NCBI GenBank assembly: GCA_036381235.1
Contig: DASVDE010000018.1
Coordinates: 1 to 42,902 of the forward strand
Length of the DNA stretch: 42,902 nucleotides
Origin: DASVDE01 sp036381235
Lineage (GTDB): Bacteria; Actinomycetota; Thermoleophilia; Solirubrobacterales; 70-9
Direction of reading: 5' to 3'
The notes beneath the pieces are model-generated. The model did no database searches, was not told the DNA's origin, and saw only the letters and a program-made list of their open reading frames with translations. A program made the translations under genes and the position numbers. Of this stretch, positions 1 through 8,050 are shown one piece after another; positions within the stretch are counted from its first letter, which is position 1; every line of letters starts with the position of its first letter.

Positions 1-210
1 GGGCGAGTACGTGGAGGCGAATCGCTCGAGACCGGCCACACCATCCGCGGCGGCGGCTTCCCACGCGTAGGTGAGGAGCCCGTCGGCGGCGAGCAGGTCG
101 AGCGCGGCGGCGCCATCGCGGGCGAGGTCGACGGCGTATCCGTGCTCAGTCAGGCCACGAACGATGAAGTCGGCGATCGTCGCCTCGTCCTCGACAACCA
201 GGATCTCCAC
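1..210 (-). CDS. Response regulator receiver domain, N-terminal fragment cut by window edge
   Basis: The translation starts EILVVEDEATIADF and continues with a helix and HGYAVDLARDG, the usual first 40 residues of an OmpR-type receiver domain, with the acidic pair near residues 7-8. The GTG start at 210 is preceded by TAGCCT about 7 nt upstream, so the transcript could be leaderless. After about residue 43 the sequence stops resembling a receiver: the expected VLDxxLP strand carrying the phosphoacceptor aspartate is absent and alanine-rich sequence runs to the edge. This could be a degenerate receiver or an assembly error at the end of the contig. The family call rests only on the N-terminal part. 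Confidence 0.6.
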   Translation of the reverse strand, partial: MEILVVEDEATIADFIVRGLTEHGYAVDLARDGAAALDLLAADGLLTYAWEAAAADGVAGLERFASTYSP

Positions 211-242
211 CCGGTCGAGGCTAGAGGATCGACCCCCCGGCG

Positions 243-935
243 CTAGCCGTTGCCGCGCCCGCCGCCGCCGAGTTCGACGACTTCGCCCCGGTCGTTGACC
301 GTGGTGTTCGGCACCTGCTCGGTGATCGTCGCGGTGAACGAGCCGCCGGGGGTGACCCCTCCGGCGGTCTCGGCCTTGGCCGAGCCGCTCAGCCCCACGT
401 CGACCCGGTAGAGGACGGTGTAGCGGCCCGTCCGCGAGGCGCTCAGCTTCCACACCGCCTGCGTGGTCTTGCCCGGCTCCAGGCGGCCGAGGTTGTAGGT
501 CTTGACGCCGCTGGTTTCGGCGCCGCCCGGTTCCGAGGACCCGTTCAGTTTCGGATAGTGCTCGGAGAGCACCCAGACCGGCCTGTCCGGCTGGGCCAGG
601 CCGGGCTGCGGGTCGCGGATGCCGAAGGGGAGGGAGGAGGCGGTGCCCTCCTTGCCGGCGATCGAGAAGGAGACGGTCAGGGAGGGGATCGCCCGCCTGC
701 CGGTGTTGCGCAGCGCCAGCGCCAGCAGCGAGGTCTGGCCGAGCCGCTGGCGCGTCGGGAACTTCGCCGAGACCACCCTGACGTCGTAGGTGCCGCTCGG
801 TTCGGATGCGCTCGAGGACGAGCCGCCGCCGCCGCAGGCGCCCAGCGCCAGCGTCGAGGCCGCCGCCAGCAGGGCCGCCGCGAGGACGGCGCGGGAACGC
901 GCCCGGTGCCTGCGGTTCCCCCCCGAGTGCTCCAA
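243..935 (-). CDS. Secreted lipoprotein with beta-sandwich-like domain, unknown function
   Basis: 230 residues starting at a TTG; no ATG or GTG is available in frame near the N-terminus. A basic n-region (RHRARSR), an alanine/leucine h-region and the lipobox LGAC followed by a Gly/Ser-rich linker mark a lipoprotein anchored outside the membrane. The mature part has repeated beta-rich stretches (TYDVRVVSAKFP, LALALRNTGRRAIP, YTVLYRVDVGL) typical of CARDB-like or DUF11-like sandwiches, but no catalytic motif is visible. It is divergent from the Mla-like operon (168 bp apart) and could share regulation with it; that is inference. The response regulator fragment follows it on the same strand. Confidence 0.72.
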   Translation of the reverse strand: MEHSGGNRRHRARSRAVLAAALLAAASTLALGACGGGGSSSSASEPSGTYDVRVVSAKFPTRQRLGQTSLLALALRNTGRRAIPSLTVSFSIAGKEGTASSLPFGIRDPQPGLAQPDRPVWVLSEHYPKLNGSSEPGGAETSGVKTYNLGRLEPGKTTQAVWKLSASRTGRYTVLYRVDVGLSGSAKAETAGGVTPGGSFTATITEQVPNTTVNDRGEVVELGGGGRGNG

Positions 936-1103
936 AGCGGCCGCAACATACCACGGGGTTTGCCGCCCAAAGCGGTGCTCAGGGCGCCTCGCGCGGGGTT
1001 AGCCGGATCTCAACAGTCGTGTAACGGTCGCGCCGGGTACATCCCATACACTCAGCCCACGGAGCGGAGTCGCGGGGATGCGCCTCGCCCGCCGGAGGAG
1101 GGG

Positions 1104-1913
1104 ATGGAAGCAGCTGCATCGATAGGCCGGAGGTTCTTGCCCGCCAAGTCCTTCTTCGAACAGGTGGGCGACATGATGATCCTCACCGCCCGCACGCTTG
1201 TCTCCGCGGTCAAGCCGCCCTACCCCTACGGCGAGGAGTTCATCGGCCAGTTCCTCTTCGCGCTCCAGCTCTGCTGGTTCCCGCTGCTCGTCTCCACGGT
1301 CGCCTTCGGCTTCGGCGCGCCGGGCCTGCAGGCGGCGAACGTCTTCACGCTATTCGGCGCGCTCGACCGCCTCGGCGGCTTCTTCGTCCTCGCCTCGATC
1401 CGCGAGTTCGCCCCCTTCGTCACCGCGGTGGTCGTCGCCGGCGTGGCCGGCACGGCGATCACCGCCGATCTCGGCGCCCGCAAGATCCGCGAGGAGCTCG
1501 ACGCCCTGCAGGTGCTCGGCGTCGACCCGATCAAGAACCTGGTCGTGCCCCGTTTCCTGGCGCTGATGCTGATCACCGGGCTGCTCGACATCTACGCCCT
1601 CGTCTTCGGCATCAGCGGCGGCATCCTCACCGAGCTCGTCTACAGCCAGCCGCTGGGCGGCTTCTTCGCCACGCTCTTCTCCAACGCCTCGGTCACCGAC
1701 CTCTGGGGATCGGTGGTCAAGTGCACCCTGTTCGGGGCGATCATCTCCGTCGTCTGCTGCTACAAGGGCATGACCGCCTCGGGCGGCGCCGCCGGGGTGG
1801 GCCGTGCCGTCAACCAGGCGGTGGTGATCTCCTTCATGGGCGTCTTCGCCTTCAACTACGCCTTCACCCAGACGCTGCTCGCCACCAATCCGGAGCTGCA
1901 GACGATCCGATGA
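1104..1913 (+). CDS. MlaE/YrbE-family ABC permease, first subunit
   Basis: 269 residues from the ATG that follows a strong GGAGGAGGGG ribosome site; an open frame continues upstream but has no coding character. The protein has the MlaE fold: an N-terminal amphipathic stretch, about five membrane segments, the conserved block AGVAGTAITADLGARKIREELDAL (coupling helix) near residues 110-135 and a C-terminal GMTASGGAAGVGRAVNQAVV. In this family two permeases and an MlaF-type ATPase move lipids or sterols between membranes with MCE-domain partners. It overlaps the second permease by 4 nt (ATGA), which indicates translational coupling. Family call is firm; the substrate cannot be deduced. Confidence 0.9.
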   Translation: MEAAASIGRRFLPAKSFFEQVGDMMILTARTLVSAVKPPYPYGEEFIGQFLFALQLCWFPLLVSTVAFGFGAPGLQAANVFTLFGALDRLGGFFVLASIREFAPFVTAVVVAGVAGTAITADLGARKIREELDALQVLGVDPIKNLVVPRFLALMLITGLLDIYALVFGISGGILTELVYSQPLGGFFATLFSNASVTDLWGSVVKCTLFGAIISVVCCYKGMTASGGAAGVGRAVNQAVVISFMGVFAFNYAFTQTLLATNPELQTIR

Positions 1914-2707
1914 ATGCGTGGCTTGCGATCCCGCGCGGCTGGCTCGACTCGTTCGGGGAGATCGCCCGCTTCGGCTCCCGGGTCGCCGGACTCGTCTACT
2001 CGGGACGCGTCCTGGCGTTCTTCGGCGAGTCCCTGCGCCAGGCCGGGATCTTGATCCTCGGCTCGGCGCTGATCATCTGGGGCCTGGTCTTCATCCTCGG
2101 CCTGCAGTGCGGGATCGAGGGCGCCTATCTGCTGCGGGCCCAGGGCGCCCCCGCCTACGCCGGCGTCTTCTCCGCCTGGTGCGACCTGCGGGAGATAATG
2201 CCCTACGCCTTCGGCTACATGCTGGCGGCCAAGGTGGGGACCGGCATCGTCGCCGAGCTTGGCGCGATGCGGATCTCGGACGAGATCGACGCGCTCGAGG
2301 TGATGGGCGTGCAGCCGGTCACCTTCCTCTGTGCCACTCGGCTGCTCGCCGCCTGGATCGCATTTCCGTTCATGTACCTGGTGGGGATCGGGATCATGTA
2401 CCTGGCCAGCTATCTGGCCGTCGTCCAGCAGATCGGGGATGTCTCCTCCGGCGGCTACCTGTTGATCTTCTGGATGTTCCAGAACCCACCCGACCTGATC
2501 TACAGCCTGATCAAGGGCATGTTCATGGCCACGGCGATCGTGATGGTCGGCTGCTACTACGGCTATACCGCCTCGGGCGGTCCGGTCGGGGTCGGCACCG
2601 CGACCGCGAAGTCGATGGTGCTGAACATCGTCTTAGTCCACATCATCGGGATGTTGGGCACCCTGGTCTTCTGGGGAGCAAATCCACGAGCGCCTATCGG
2701 AGGCTGA
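1910..2707 (+). CDS. MlaE/YrbE-family ABC permease, second subunit
   Basis: 265 residues, starting at an ATG that overlaps the stop of the first permease. It is a paralogue of the preceding gene, with the matching conserved blocks KVGTGIVAELGAMRISDEIDALEV and YYGYTASGGPVGVGTATAKS, so the pair corresponds to the actinobacterial YrbEA/YrbEB arrangement forming a heterodimeric permease. About five to six hydrophobic segments are visible. The ATPase gene follows after 4 nt. In most actinobacteria the next genes would be MCE-domain proteins; here they are not, which leaves the periplasmic or cell-wall partner unknown. Confidence 0.9.
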   Translation: MNAWLAIPRGWLDSFGEIARFGSRVAGLVYSGRVLAFFGESLRQAGILILGSALIIWGLVFILGLQCGIEGAYLLRAQGAPAYAGVFSAWCDLREIMPYAFGYMLAAKVGTGIVAELGAMRISDEIDALEVMGVQPVTFLCATRLLAAWIAFPFMYLVGIGIMYLASYLAVVQQIGDVSSGGYLLIFWMFQNPPDLIYSLIKGMFMATAIVMVGCYYGYTASGGPVGVGTATAKSMVLNIVLVHIIGMLGTLVFWGANPRAPIGG

Positions 2708-2711
2708 AACT

Positions 2712-3602
2712 ATGTCCACGGACGACAAGAGCACCTACGTAGGCGAAGACGGCAAGGTGATGGGTCGGGATTTCGTCATCCCCGGAGTGGACCCCGCCGA
2801 ACCGGATCCGTATCGCTTCCATACCGGTCGCAAGCGCGACCACGGCGGCGAAGACGCGATCGAGATCATCGACCTCGTCAAGCAGTTCGGCCGCGCTCGC
2901 ATCCTCAACGGCCTCAATCTCGGCCTGCCCGAGGGCCAGGTCTCGATGGTGCTCGGCCCGTCGGGGACCGGCAAGAGCGTGCTGATCAAGCACATCGTCG
3001 GACTGCTCTATCCCGATTCCGGCGATGTGCTGGTTCATGGGGAGTCGATCCCCAATCTGACCGACGACGAGCTGTTCGAGATCCGCAAAAAGTTCGGCCT
3101 GCTGTTCCAGGATGGGGCTCTGTTCGGCTCGATGAACATCTACGACAACACGGCCTTCCCGCTGCGCCAGCACACCGACAAAAGCGAAGAGGAGATCGGC
3201 GAGATCGTCAACCGCCGCCTCAAAGAGGTGGGGCTGACTGAGGCGACCTTCAAGATGCCGAACGAGCTCTCGGGCGGGATGCGCAAGCGCGCCGGCTTTG
3301 CCAGGGCTCTGGTCCTCGACCCGGCGATCGTCATGTTCGACGAGCCGGACTCGGGTCTCGATCCGGTTCGCACGGCGCTGCTCTGCGAGCTGATTCGCGA
3401 GGTGCACGCCGAAAACGGCGGCTGCTACCTGGTGATCAGCCACGACCTGGGGACTGCGCGGCGGATCGCTGACTTCATCGCGGTTCTCTGGAGCGGCAAA
3501 ATCGTCGAGTCAGGGCCCAAAGAGGAACTGTTCGAGTCCGACAACCCGTTTGTCAGCCAGTTCCTCAACGCGGACATCTCGGGTCCGCTCTCGATGGATT
3601 GA
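2712..3602 (+). CDS. MlaF-type ABC transporter ATPase
   Basis: 296 residues. Walker A GPSGTGKS (residues 82-89), Q-loop LLFQDGALF (about 131-139), signature LSGGM (186-190), Walker B IVMFDEPDSGLD (about 206-217) and H-loop ISHDL are all intact. GPSGTGKSVL together with DEPDSGLDP is characteristic of the MlaF/Mkl branch that energises MlaE/YrbE permeases. An unusual N-terminal extension of about 45 charged residues precedes the nucleotide-binding domain. The stop codon overlaps the TTG start of the RND gene (TTGA), so the RND protein is translationally coupled to the ATPase, strong context for a shared role. Confidence 0.92.
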   Translation: MSTDDKSTYVGEDGKVMGRDFVIPGVDPAEPDPYRFHTGRKRDHGGEDAIEIIDLVKQFGRARILNGLNLGLPEGQVSMVLGPSGTGKSVLIKHIVGLLYPDSGDVLVHGESIPNLTDDELFEIRKKFGLLFQDGALFGSMNIYDNTAFPLRQHTDKSEEEIGEIVNRRLKEVGLTEATFKMPNELSGGMRKRAGFARALVLDPAIVMFDEPDSGLDPVRTALLCELIREVHAENGGCYLVISHDLGTARRIADFIAVLWSGKIVESGPKEELFESDNPFVSQFLNADISGPLSMD

Positions 3603-6133
3603 GCGAAGTCGCGGCCTGGGCGACCAGGCATGCGCGGGTGGTGCTTGCGGTGGCGGTCGTCCTCGCCGCCGGAGCCGGGATCGTTGCGACGCGGTTGCCG
3701 ACCGACGCGGGGACCGACACGCTGGTCGACGCCGACACGGCCAGCTACCGGGCGACGCAGCAAGTGCGCCAGGCGTTTGGCGATGACCCGGTGGTCGTGC
3801 TGGCCGAGGGGGACCTGCAGCAGCTGATCCTCACCGACAACCTTGGTCGGCTGCTGCGACTGGAAGGCTGCCTCTCGGGCAAGGTGCCAAAGGGTGCGAC
3901 CCCGATTCCGGGTCCCTGCGCAGAGCTGGCCGGCCTCGGGGCGGTCAAGTCGGTCATCGGCCCCGGCACGTTCCTCAACGAGGCGGTTATCCAGATTGAC
4001 CGCCAGCTGACTCGTCTGGCCTCGCGACTGCCGCCAGACCGCTTGCGCGAGCTGCTGCTGAGCTTCGCTGTCAAATACGGGATCACAAACGCGCCGAGTC
4101 TCTCCAACCCGGACTTCATCGCGACGGTCGTCTTCGACCTGAGTCGCTCGCGCGGGACGCCGAAGGCGAGGCTCGCCTACCTGTTCCCCAACAACCACTC
4201 GGCCCAGATCGTGGTTCGCCTGCGAGCCGATCTGAGCGAGGCCGAGAGGCGCAGGGCGCTGGAGACGATACGCGCCGCCGTCTTCGACTCCACGCCACGC
4301 CGCGCCTGCGCCTACAAAGGCAAGCCGGCCCCCTGCTTCTCGCTGCACGGCGGTCGCTATGTGGTCTCGGGCGCCCCGATCGTCGTCGACGGCCTGGCCG
4401 CGGCGCTGAAGGACGCGCTCCTGGTTCTCTTCGCGGTAGCGGTCGCGGTGATGGCGGTGGTTTTGCTGTTGGTCTTTCGCTCCCGCTTCAGGCTGCTGCC
4501 GCTCGGACTCGCCCTCTCTGCCGCTGCCCTGACCTTTGCCCTGCTGGCGCTGTTCGGAGGTTCGTTGACGATGGCCTCGATCGCCGTCCTCCCGATCCTG
4601 ATCGGCCTCGCGGTCGACTATGCGATCCAGTTTCAGGCCCGCTACGACGAGGCGGTGGCCGAGGGCAAGAGCGGGGCCGAGGCGGCTCGTGCCGCCGCGG
4701 CCAGGGGCGGCTTCACCATTGCCACTGCCTGCCTCGCTACCGCCGCGGGCTTTCTCTCACTCCAGCTCTCCCCAGCCCCGATGGTCCGCGACTTCGGCCT
4801 CCTCCTCATCGTCGGCATCGGGATCGCCTTCGCCCTGGCGATAACCGTCGGATTCGCGGCTCTCGCGCTGCGGCCGGAGGTGGGAGATGGGGGTGCCCCG
4901 GAAGCACGCGGCGTTATGTTTTTCGCCCCACCGGCTTGGCGGGAGAAGCTGCGCACGTGGCGAAAAACCCAGCGAGCGGAGGGGCACCCCCATCTCCCAC
5001 CCCTGTTCCAACGTGTTTTGGGGCTCGCGATCAAGCATCCGGGCAGGGTGTTGGCAAGCGCGGTGGCCCTGGCGGTTGTCGGATGGGCCGCGGGAACGCA
5101 GGTCGGAACCGTCTCCGACATTCGTGAGCTGGCGCCCCAGAGCCTGCGCGAAGTTCGCGACCTGAACGAGCTGCAGGACGCGACCGGCGTCTCCGGAGAG
5201 CTGGATGTCAGCGTTCGGGCCCCCGATCTGACCGATCCGGCGACTATCGAGTGGATGGCGGGATTCAAGCGGCGGGTATTGCGGGCAGGCGGCTTCTCCG
5301 GCCCCGAGCCCAACTGCCTGCAAGCCCAGCTGTGCCCTGGACCGGCGCTCTCAGACTTCCTGGTCGGCGCGGACGGGCAGGCAAGCAAGGCAGCCATCCG
5401 CACCACCCTTGCCCAGCTGCCGGACTATGACTTGCGACGGGTCGCCTCCGTCAACCCCAGAACCGGGGAGATCGGCGATACAGCGCTCCTCTTCTTCGGG
5501 ATTCGCGCACAGTCGCTCGAGAGCCAGCAGGCGCTGATCGATCGGGTGAGGGCACAGATCGGCGAGCCAGGAACCGCAGATGGCCCTCCTCGTGGGGTCG
5601 AGGTCCAGCTGGCGGGGCTGCCGGTGATCGCAGCCGCGGCAGCCTCGGACATATCCAGCAGTCGCTACTGGCTGAGCCTGGTGGGCCTGCTGGCTGTGGC
5701 CGCCGTGCTCTCGCTCGCTTACCGCTCGGCGCGCCGGGCGCTGATCCCGCTTGCGCCGATCGTGCTGGCCACCGGCTGGGCGGGCCTGCTTCTCTGGGTC
5801 AGCGGCGTGCCGCTCAACCCGATGTCGGCGGCATTGGGCGCGCTGGTGATCGCGATCGGCACCGAGTTCAGCGTCATCCTCGCCGCTCGGTTCTACGATG
5901 AGCGTGGCGGGGGGCACTCGGTCGAGGTGGCGCTGCGCCGCGCCTATGCCCGCACCGGGGCCGCCGTGCTTGCCTCCGGCGTCACCGCAACCGCCGGTTT
6001 CGCGGTCCTGATCGCAAGCGATGTCAGGATGCTGAGGGACTTCGGCTTTGTCACGGTCATCGACCTCGTCGTTGCCCTCCTGGGGGTGTTGGTGGTGTTG
6101 CCCGCGGCACTCGCCAGGTTTGAGGAGAAATGA
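3599..6133 (+). CDS. RND/MMPL (HpnN-like) lipid exporter with in-frame hairpin-element insertion
   Basis: 844 residues from a TTG that overlaps the ATPase stop. It has the two-half RND layout: TM1 near residues 12-30, a large extracytoplasmic domain, a TM2-6 bundle around 270-425 with GLAVDYAIQFQARYDEA (about 337), then TM7, a second extracytoplasmic domain and TM8-12 around 680-840 with VIAIGTEFSVILAARFYDE (about 751). The first half carries the usual aspartate in TM4, the second a glutamate. Relatives export hydrophobic lipids (hopanoids, mycolate precursors). Residues about 427-468, in the cytoplasmic linker between the halves, are encoded by a 123-bp palindromic repeat listed separately. 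The lipid cargo is unknown. Confidence 0.88.
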   Translation: MSEVAAWATRHARVVLAVAVVLAAGAGIVATRLPTDAGTDTLVDADTASYRATQQVRQAFGDDPVVVLAEGDLQQLILTDNLGRLLRLEGCLSGKVPKGATPIPGPCAELAGLGAVKSVIGPGTFLNEAVIQIDRQLTRLASRLPPDRLRELLLSFAVKYGITNAPSLSNPDFIATVVFDLSRSRGTPKARLAYLFPNNHSAQIVVRLRADLSEAERRRALETIRAAVFDSTPRRACAYKGKPAPCFSLHGGRYVVSGAPIVVDGLAAALKDALLVLFAVAVAVMAVVLLLVFRSRFRLLPLGLALSAAALTFALLALFGGSLTMASIAVLPILIGLAVDYAIQFQARYDEAVAEGKSGAEAARAAAARGGFTIATACLATAAGFLSLQLSPAPMVRDFGLLLIVGIGIAFALAITVGFAALALRPEVGDGGAPEARGVMFFAPPAWREKLRTWRKTQRAEGHPHLPPLFQRVLGLAIKHPGRVLASAVALAVVGWAAGTQVGTVSDIRELAPQSLREVRDLNELQDATGVSGELDVSVRAPDLTDPATIEWMAGFKRRVLRAGGFSGPEPNCLQAQLCPGPALSDFLVGADGQASKAAIRTTLAQLPDYDLRRVASVNPRTGEIGDTALLFFGIRAQSLESQQALIDRVRAQIGEPGTADGPPRGVEVQLAGLPVIAAAAASDISSSRYWLSLVGLLAVAAVLSLAYRSARRALIPLAPIVLATGWAGLLLWVSGVPLNPMSAALGALVIAIGTEFSVILAARFYDERGGGHSVEVALRRAYARTGAAVLASGVTATAGFAVLIASDVRMLRDFGFVTVIDLVVALLGVLVVLPAALARFEEK
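4879..5001 (-). repeat. Hairpin repeat element, copy A (intragenic, opposite orientation)
   Basis: An imperfect palindrome of about 123 bp inside the RND gene. Outer arms of 21 bp (4879-4899 and 4981-5001) are perfect inverted repeats. Inside them lie unpaired arms of different lengths, then a second perfect stem GTTTTTCGCC/GGCGAAAAAC, then a variable apical part. The shorter arm (read on the minus strand TCCGCTCGCTGG before T5CG) resembles TTCCGCTTAAC before T5CG in the copies at 19137 and 34256, and the longer arm resembles their GGAGCGTCTTGTAC arm. This copy therefore lies in reverse orientation relative to the other two. It keeps the RND frame open. Confidence 0.75.
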
Positions 6134-6789
6134 GGGATCGCTATTCCATGGTCGTCGGCCTGCTGTTCGCGGCATTGATCGCGATTGCGTTCTTCAACAC
6201 GGTCGGCGGGGACGGGGGTGGAGCCCTGGGCCTCGACGAGGCGCCGCATCGCTGGCCCCTGCCCGAGTTCGCGGTGCCGGTGGCCGCGGGCCCGCTGGAG
6301 GGTGACGCCAACGTCGCTCAGGACGATTGCTCGACCTCGCGCGTCCCCTGCACCCAGGACGGTCGCCGCACTCCCGCCTGTCGCGTCAGGACGCCCGGCG
6401 CCATCCGCGTCTGTGACTTCTTCGATCGGCCGTTGGTGATCTCGTTCTGGTTCACTCGCGGTGGGAGAAGCTGCGTCGAGCAGCAGGATGTCGTCGACGC
6501 CGTTCGCGACCGCTACCGTGGACGGGTGGGATTTCTCTCGCTGGACGTGCGCGACGACCGCGACGAGGTTCGCGACATAGTGACCCAGCACGGCTGGCGA
6601 ATGCCGGTCGGATACGACCACGACGGTGCCGTCGCCGGTCTCTACCGCGTGCCCGGCTGCCCGACCTTTGCCTACGCCTATCCGGGTGGGGTGCTGCAGA
6701 GCGCCGGCGCGGGTGAGCTGACCGTCGCTCAGCTCAGCGCGCGGGTCGACGATCTGCTGCGCGCCACCCGCACCGCGGAGCGTGGTTGA
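6130..6789 (+). CDS. Membrane-anchored thioredoxin-fold (TlpA/AhpC-like) protein, monothiol
   Basis: 219 residues; its ATG overlaps the RND stop (ATGA). An uncleaved N-terminal anchor (about residues 8-24) precedes a low-complexity linker and a thioredoxin-like domain from about residue 98: LVISFWFTRGGRSC at the active-site position and VPGCPTF at the cis-proline position. A normal TlpA has WCxxC; here only the second cysteine (C115) survives, as in one-cysteine peroxiredoxin-like variants. Residues 67-95 contain four further cysteines (C67, C74, C84, C95), unusual for the family. The anchor places it outside the cytoplasmic membrane beside the exporter. A redox role is inferred from fold only. 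Confidence 0.75.
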   Translation: MRDRYSMVVGLLFAALIAIAFFNTVGGDGGGALGLDEAPHRWPLPEFAVPVAAGPLEGDANVAQDDCSTSRVPCTQDGRRTPACRVRTPGAIRVCDFFDRPLVISFWFTRGGRSCVEQQDVVDAVRDRYRGRVGFLSLDVRDDRDEVRDIVTQHGWRMPVGYDHDGAVAGLYRVPGCPTFAYAYPGGVLQSAGAGELTVAQLSARVDDLLRATRTAERG

Positions 6790-7469
6790 CGATGGCCGCG
6801 GCGGAGAGAGCGGCCGGTCCTCGACCCGAGTGGGAGCCCTCGCCCGAGCAGGGCTGGGTCGCCCCGCATGTCGCCGCCGAGTTCCCGGGCCTAGGTCTCG
6901 TCTGGATAGAGGTCGACACTCGGCAGGAGAAGAGCCCGGAGCCGGTTCGCCTCAGACTGCGGGCCCTCTCCGATCGTTTTTTCGGTGCTCAGGCGATTCA
7001 CATGCGCGAGCGGCCGATTCCTTGGGCCTACCGGGTCTTCTTCCGCCAGATCGGCCTCGATCCCGATCGCACCCTCACCCCGGTTGAACAGCTGGCATTG
7101 GACCGGCTCCACGACGGGGCCTTCAAGAGCCGGGGGTTGCCCGCCGATGCGCTGACGATCGCCATCGTCGAAACCGGTGTCGCGCTGTTCGCCTTCGACG
7201 CGGAGCAGCAGCTGGGCGGGCTTTGCATCCGCGATTCGGCCCCCGGGGAATCGCTTGCCGGGCGCCCCGGTGAGCTGCCCCAGGGAACGCTAGTGATCGC
7301 CGATGAGCGCACGCCGATCTGCCTGCTGTTCGGTGCGACCGCGGACGGCAGGGAGGTCGATCGCGACACGCGCCGGATGGCGATCGCCGCCGTGCAGGTG
7401 AACGGGGTGCCCCAGATGGCGGTCGACGAGGCGCTCTGGATGGCGGCAGCGGCGCTCGAGTCCATCTGA
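6786..7469 (+). CDS. B3/B4 tRNA-binding-domain protein (PheT B3/4-like)
   Basis: 227 residues from a TTG overlapping the previous stop (TTGA), or 225 from the ATG at 6792; a GGAG at 6777-6780 suits either. The central part (RPIPWAYRVFFRQIGLDPDR, RLHDGAFKSRGLPADALTIAIVETGVALFAFDA) matches stand-alone B3/B4 domains, which resemble the B3/4 region of the phenylalanyl-tRNA synthetase beta subunit. Stand-alone members are poorly characterised; some may act on mischarged or modified amino acids. It is the last gene coupled to the Mla-RND operon, but no obvious functional link to transport is visible. Confidence 0.8.
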   Translation: MTMAAAERAAGPRPEWEPSPEQGWVAPHVAAEFPGLGLVWIEVDTRQEKSPEPVRLRLRALSDRFFGAQAIHMRERPIPWAYRVFFRQIGLDPDRTLTPVEQLALDRLHDGAFKSRGLPADALTIAIVETGVALFAFDAEQQLGGLCIRDSAPGESLAGRPGELPQGTLVIADERTPICLLFGATADGREVDRDTRRMAIAAVQVNGVPQMAVDEALWMAAAALESI

Positions 7470-7549
7470 AAGGGCCTGCTCGGCCCTGTGTGCGCAATAC
7501 GAACACAAGGAACACCGCAGCATCGTGGACTAAACTGGAAGCGGCTCTA

Positions 7550-8050
7550 ATGGCTGCGCTGCTCGAAAGAGAGACTCTTGCTCTACGTTGGGCCGGTGGG
7601 GACGAGCGCCGTGCGCGCGCTGAACTGCGCCGTCAGATCGGCCGCCTCGAGCGTGAGCTTGCCGGCCTCTTCGCGGAGGGCTTTCGCAGGGTTCAGATCG
7701 ACGCCCAGGTTCCGGCGAGCGCGGGGCTGCCGCGGGTTGTCGGCCTCGGTGAGCTGGAACGGGTGCGCGATGCGCTGGCCGACAGGATCGCCGTGGCCCG
7801 CCGCGACCTTGCCGCTCGCGCCGAGCTGGAGACGCGCAATCGGGAATCGCTGGAGCGGATGCTCGCCGACCCCGCGGCCTACAAGTGGATGCGCATCTCC
7901 CGCGCCGACCTGGGCGAGCCAGGCTGCGGTCACTGGCACTCCAGGCCCCGGCTGGGCCCACTCGGGATGCTGATGGGCTGGTGGCGGGTGAAGGTCTCCT
8001 CCGGATGTCCGTTATCCGGACGGCTTGCGGCCGTTGAGCAAGACGGGTAG
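7550..8050 (+). CDS. Conserved hypothetical protein with coiled coil and Cys/His C-terminus
   Basis: 166 residues from the ATG at 7550, which has GGAAG 8-9 nt upstream; a GTG at 7490 would give 186. The N-terminal half is an Arg/Glu-rich helix likely to form a coiled coil (RRQIGRLERELAGLF, RIAVARRDLAARAELETR). The C-terminal segment GEPGCGHWHSRPRLG followed by MLMGWWRVKVSSGCPL looks strongly constrained, with Cys, two His and a distal Cys that could bind metal. I do not recognise a named family. It overlaps the next gene by 26 nt in another frame. Confidence 0.65.
   Translation: MAALLERETLALRWAGGDERRARAELRRQIGRLERELAGLFAEGFRRVQIDAQVPASAGLPRVVGLGELERVRDALADRIAVARRDLAARAELETRNRESLERMLADPAAYKWMRISRADLGEPGCGHWHSRPRLGPLGMLMGWWRVKVSSGCPLSGRLAAVEQDG
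8000..8020. promoter_or_regulatory. Inverted repeat, possible operator or attenuator
   Basis: TCCGGAT (8000-8006) and ATCCGGA (8014-8020) form perfect 7-bp arms around GTCCGTT, 5 nt before the start of the membrane-protein gene and inside the 3' end of the preceding gene. A nested repeat GTCCG-TTATC-CGGAC is also present. The core resembles the palindrome at 9023-9042 (TGTCCGTATCTGGACA on the minus strand), so both could bind one regulator. The coding constraint of the overlapped gene is an alternative explanation. Confidence 0.35.

Noticed and set aside
4879..5001. Sequencing artefact as cause of the palindrome in the RND gene
   Set aside because: The frame stays open, the core and arms match two independent copies elsewhere, and the position in the linker is biologically tolerable, so a real element is the better explanation.
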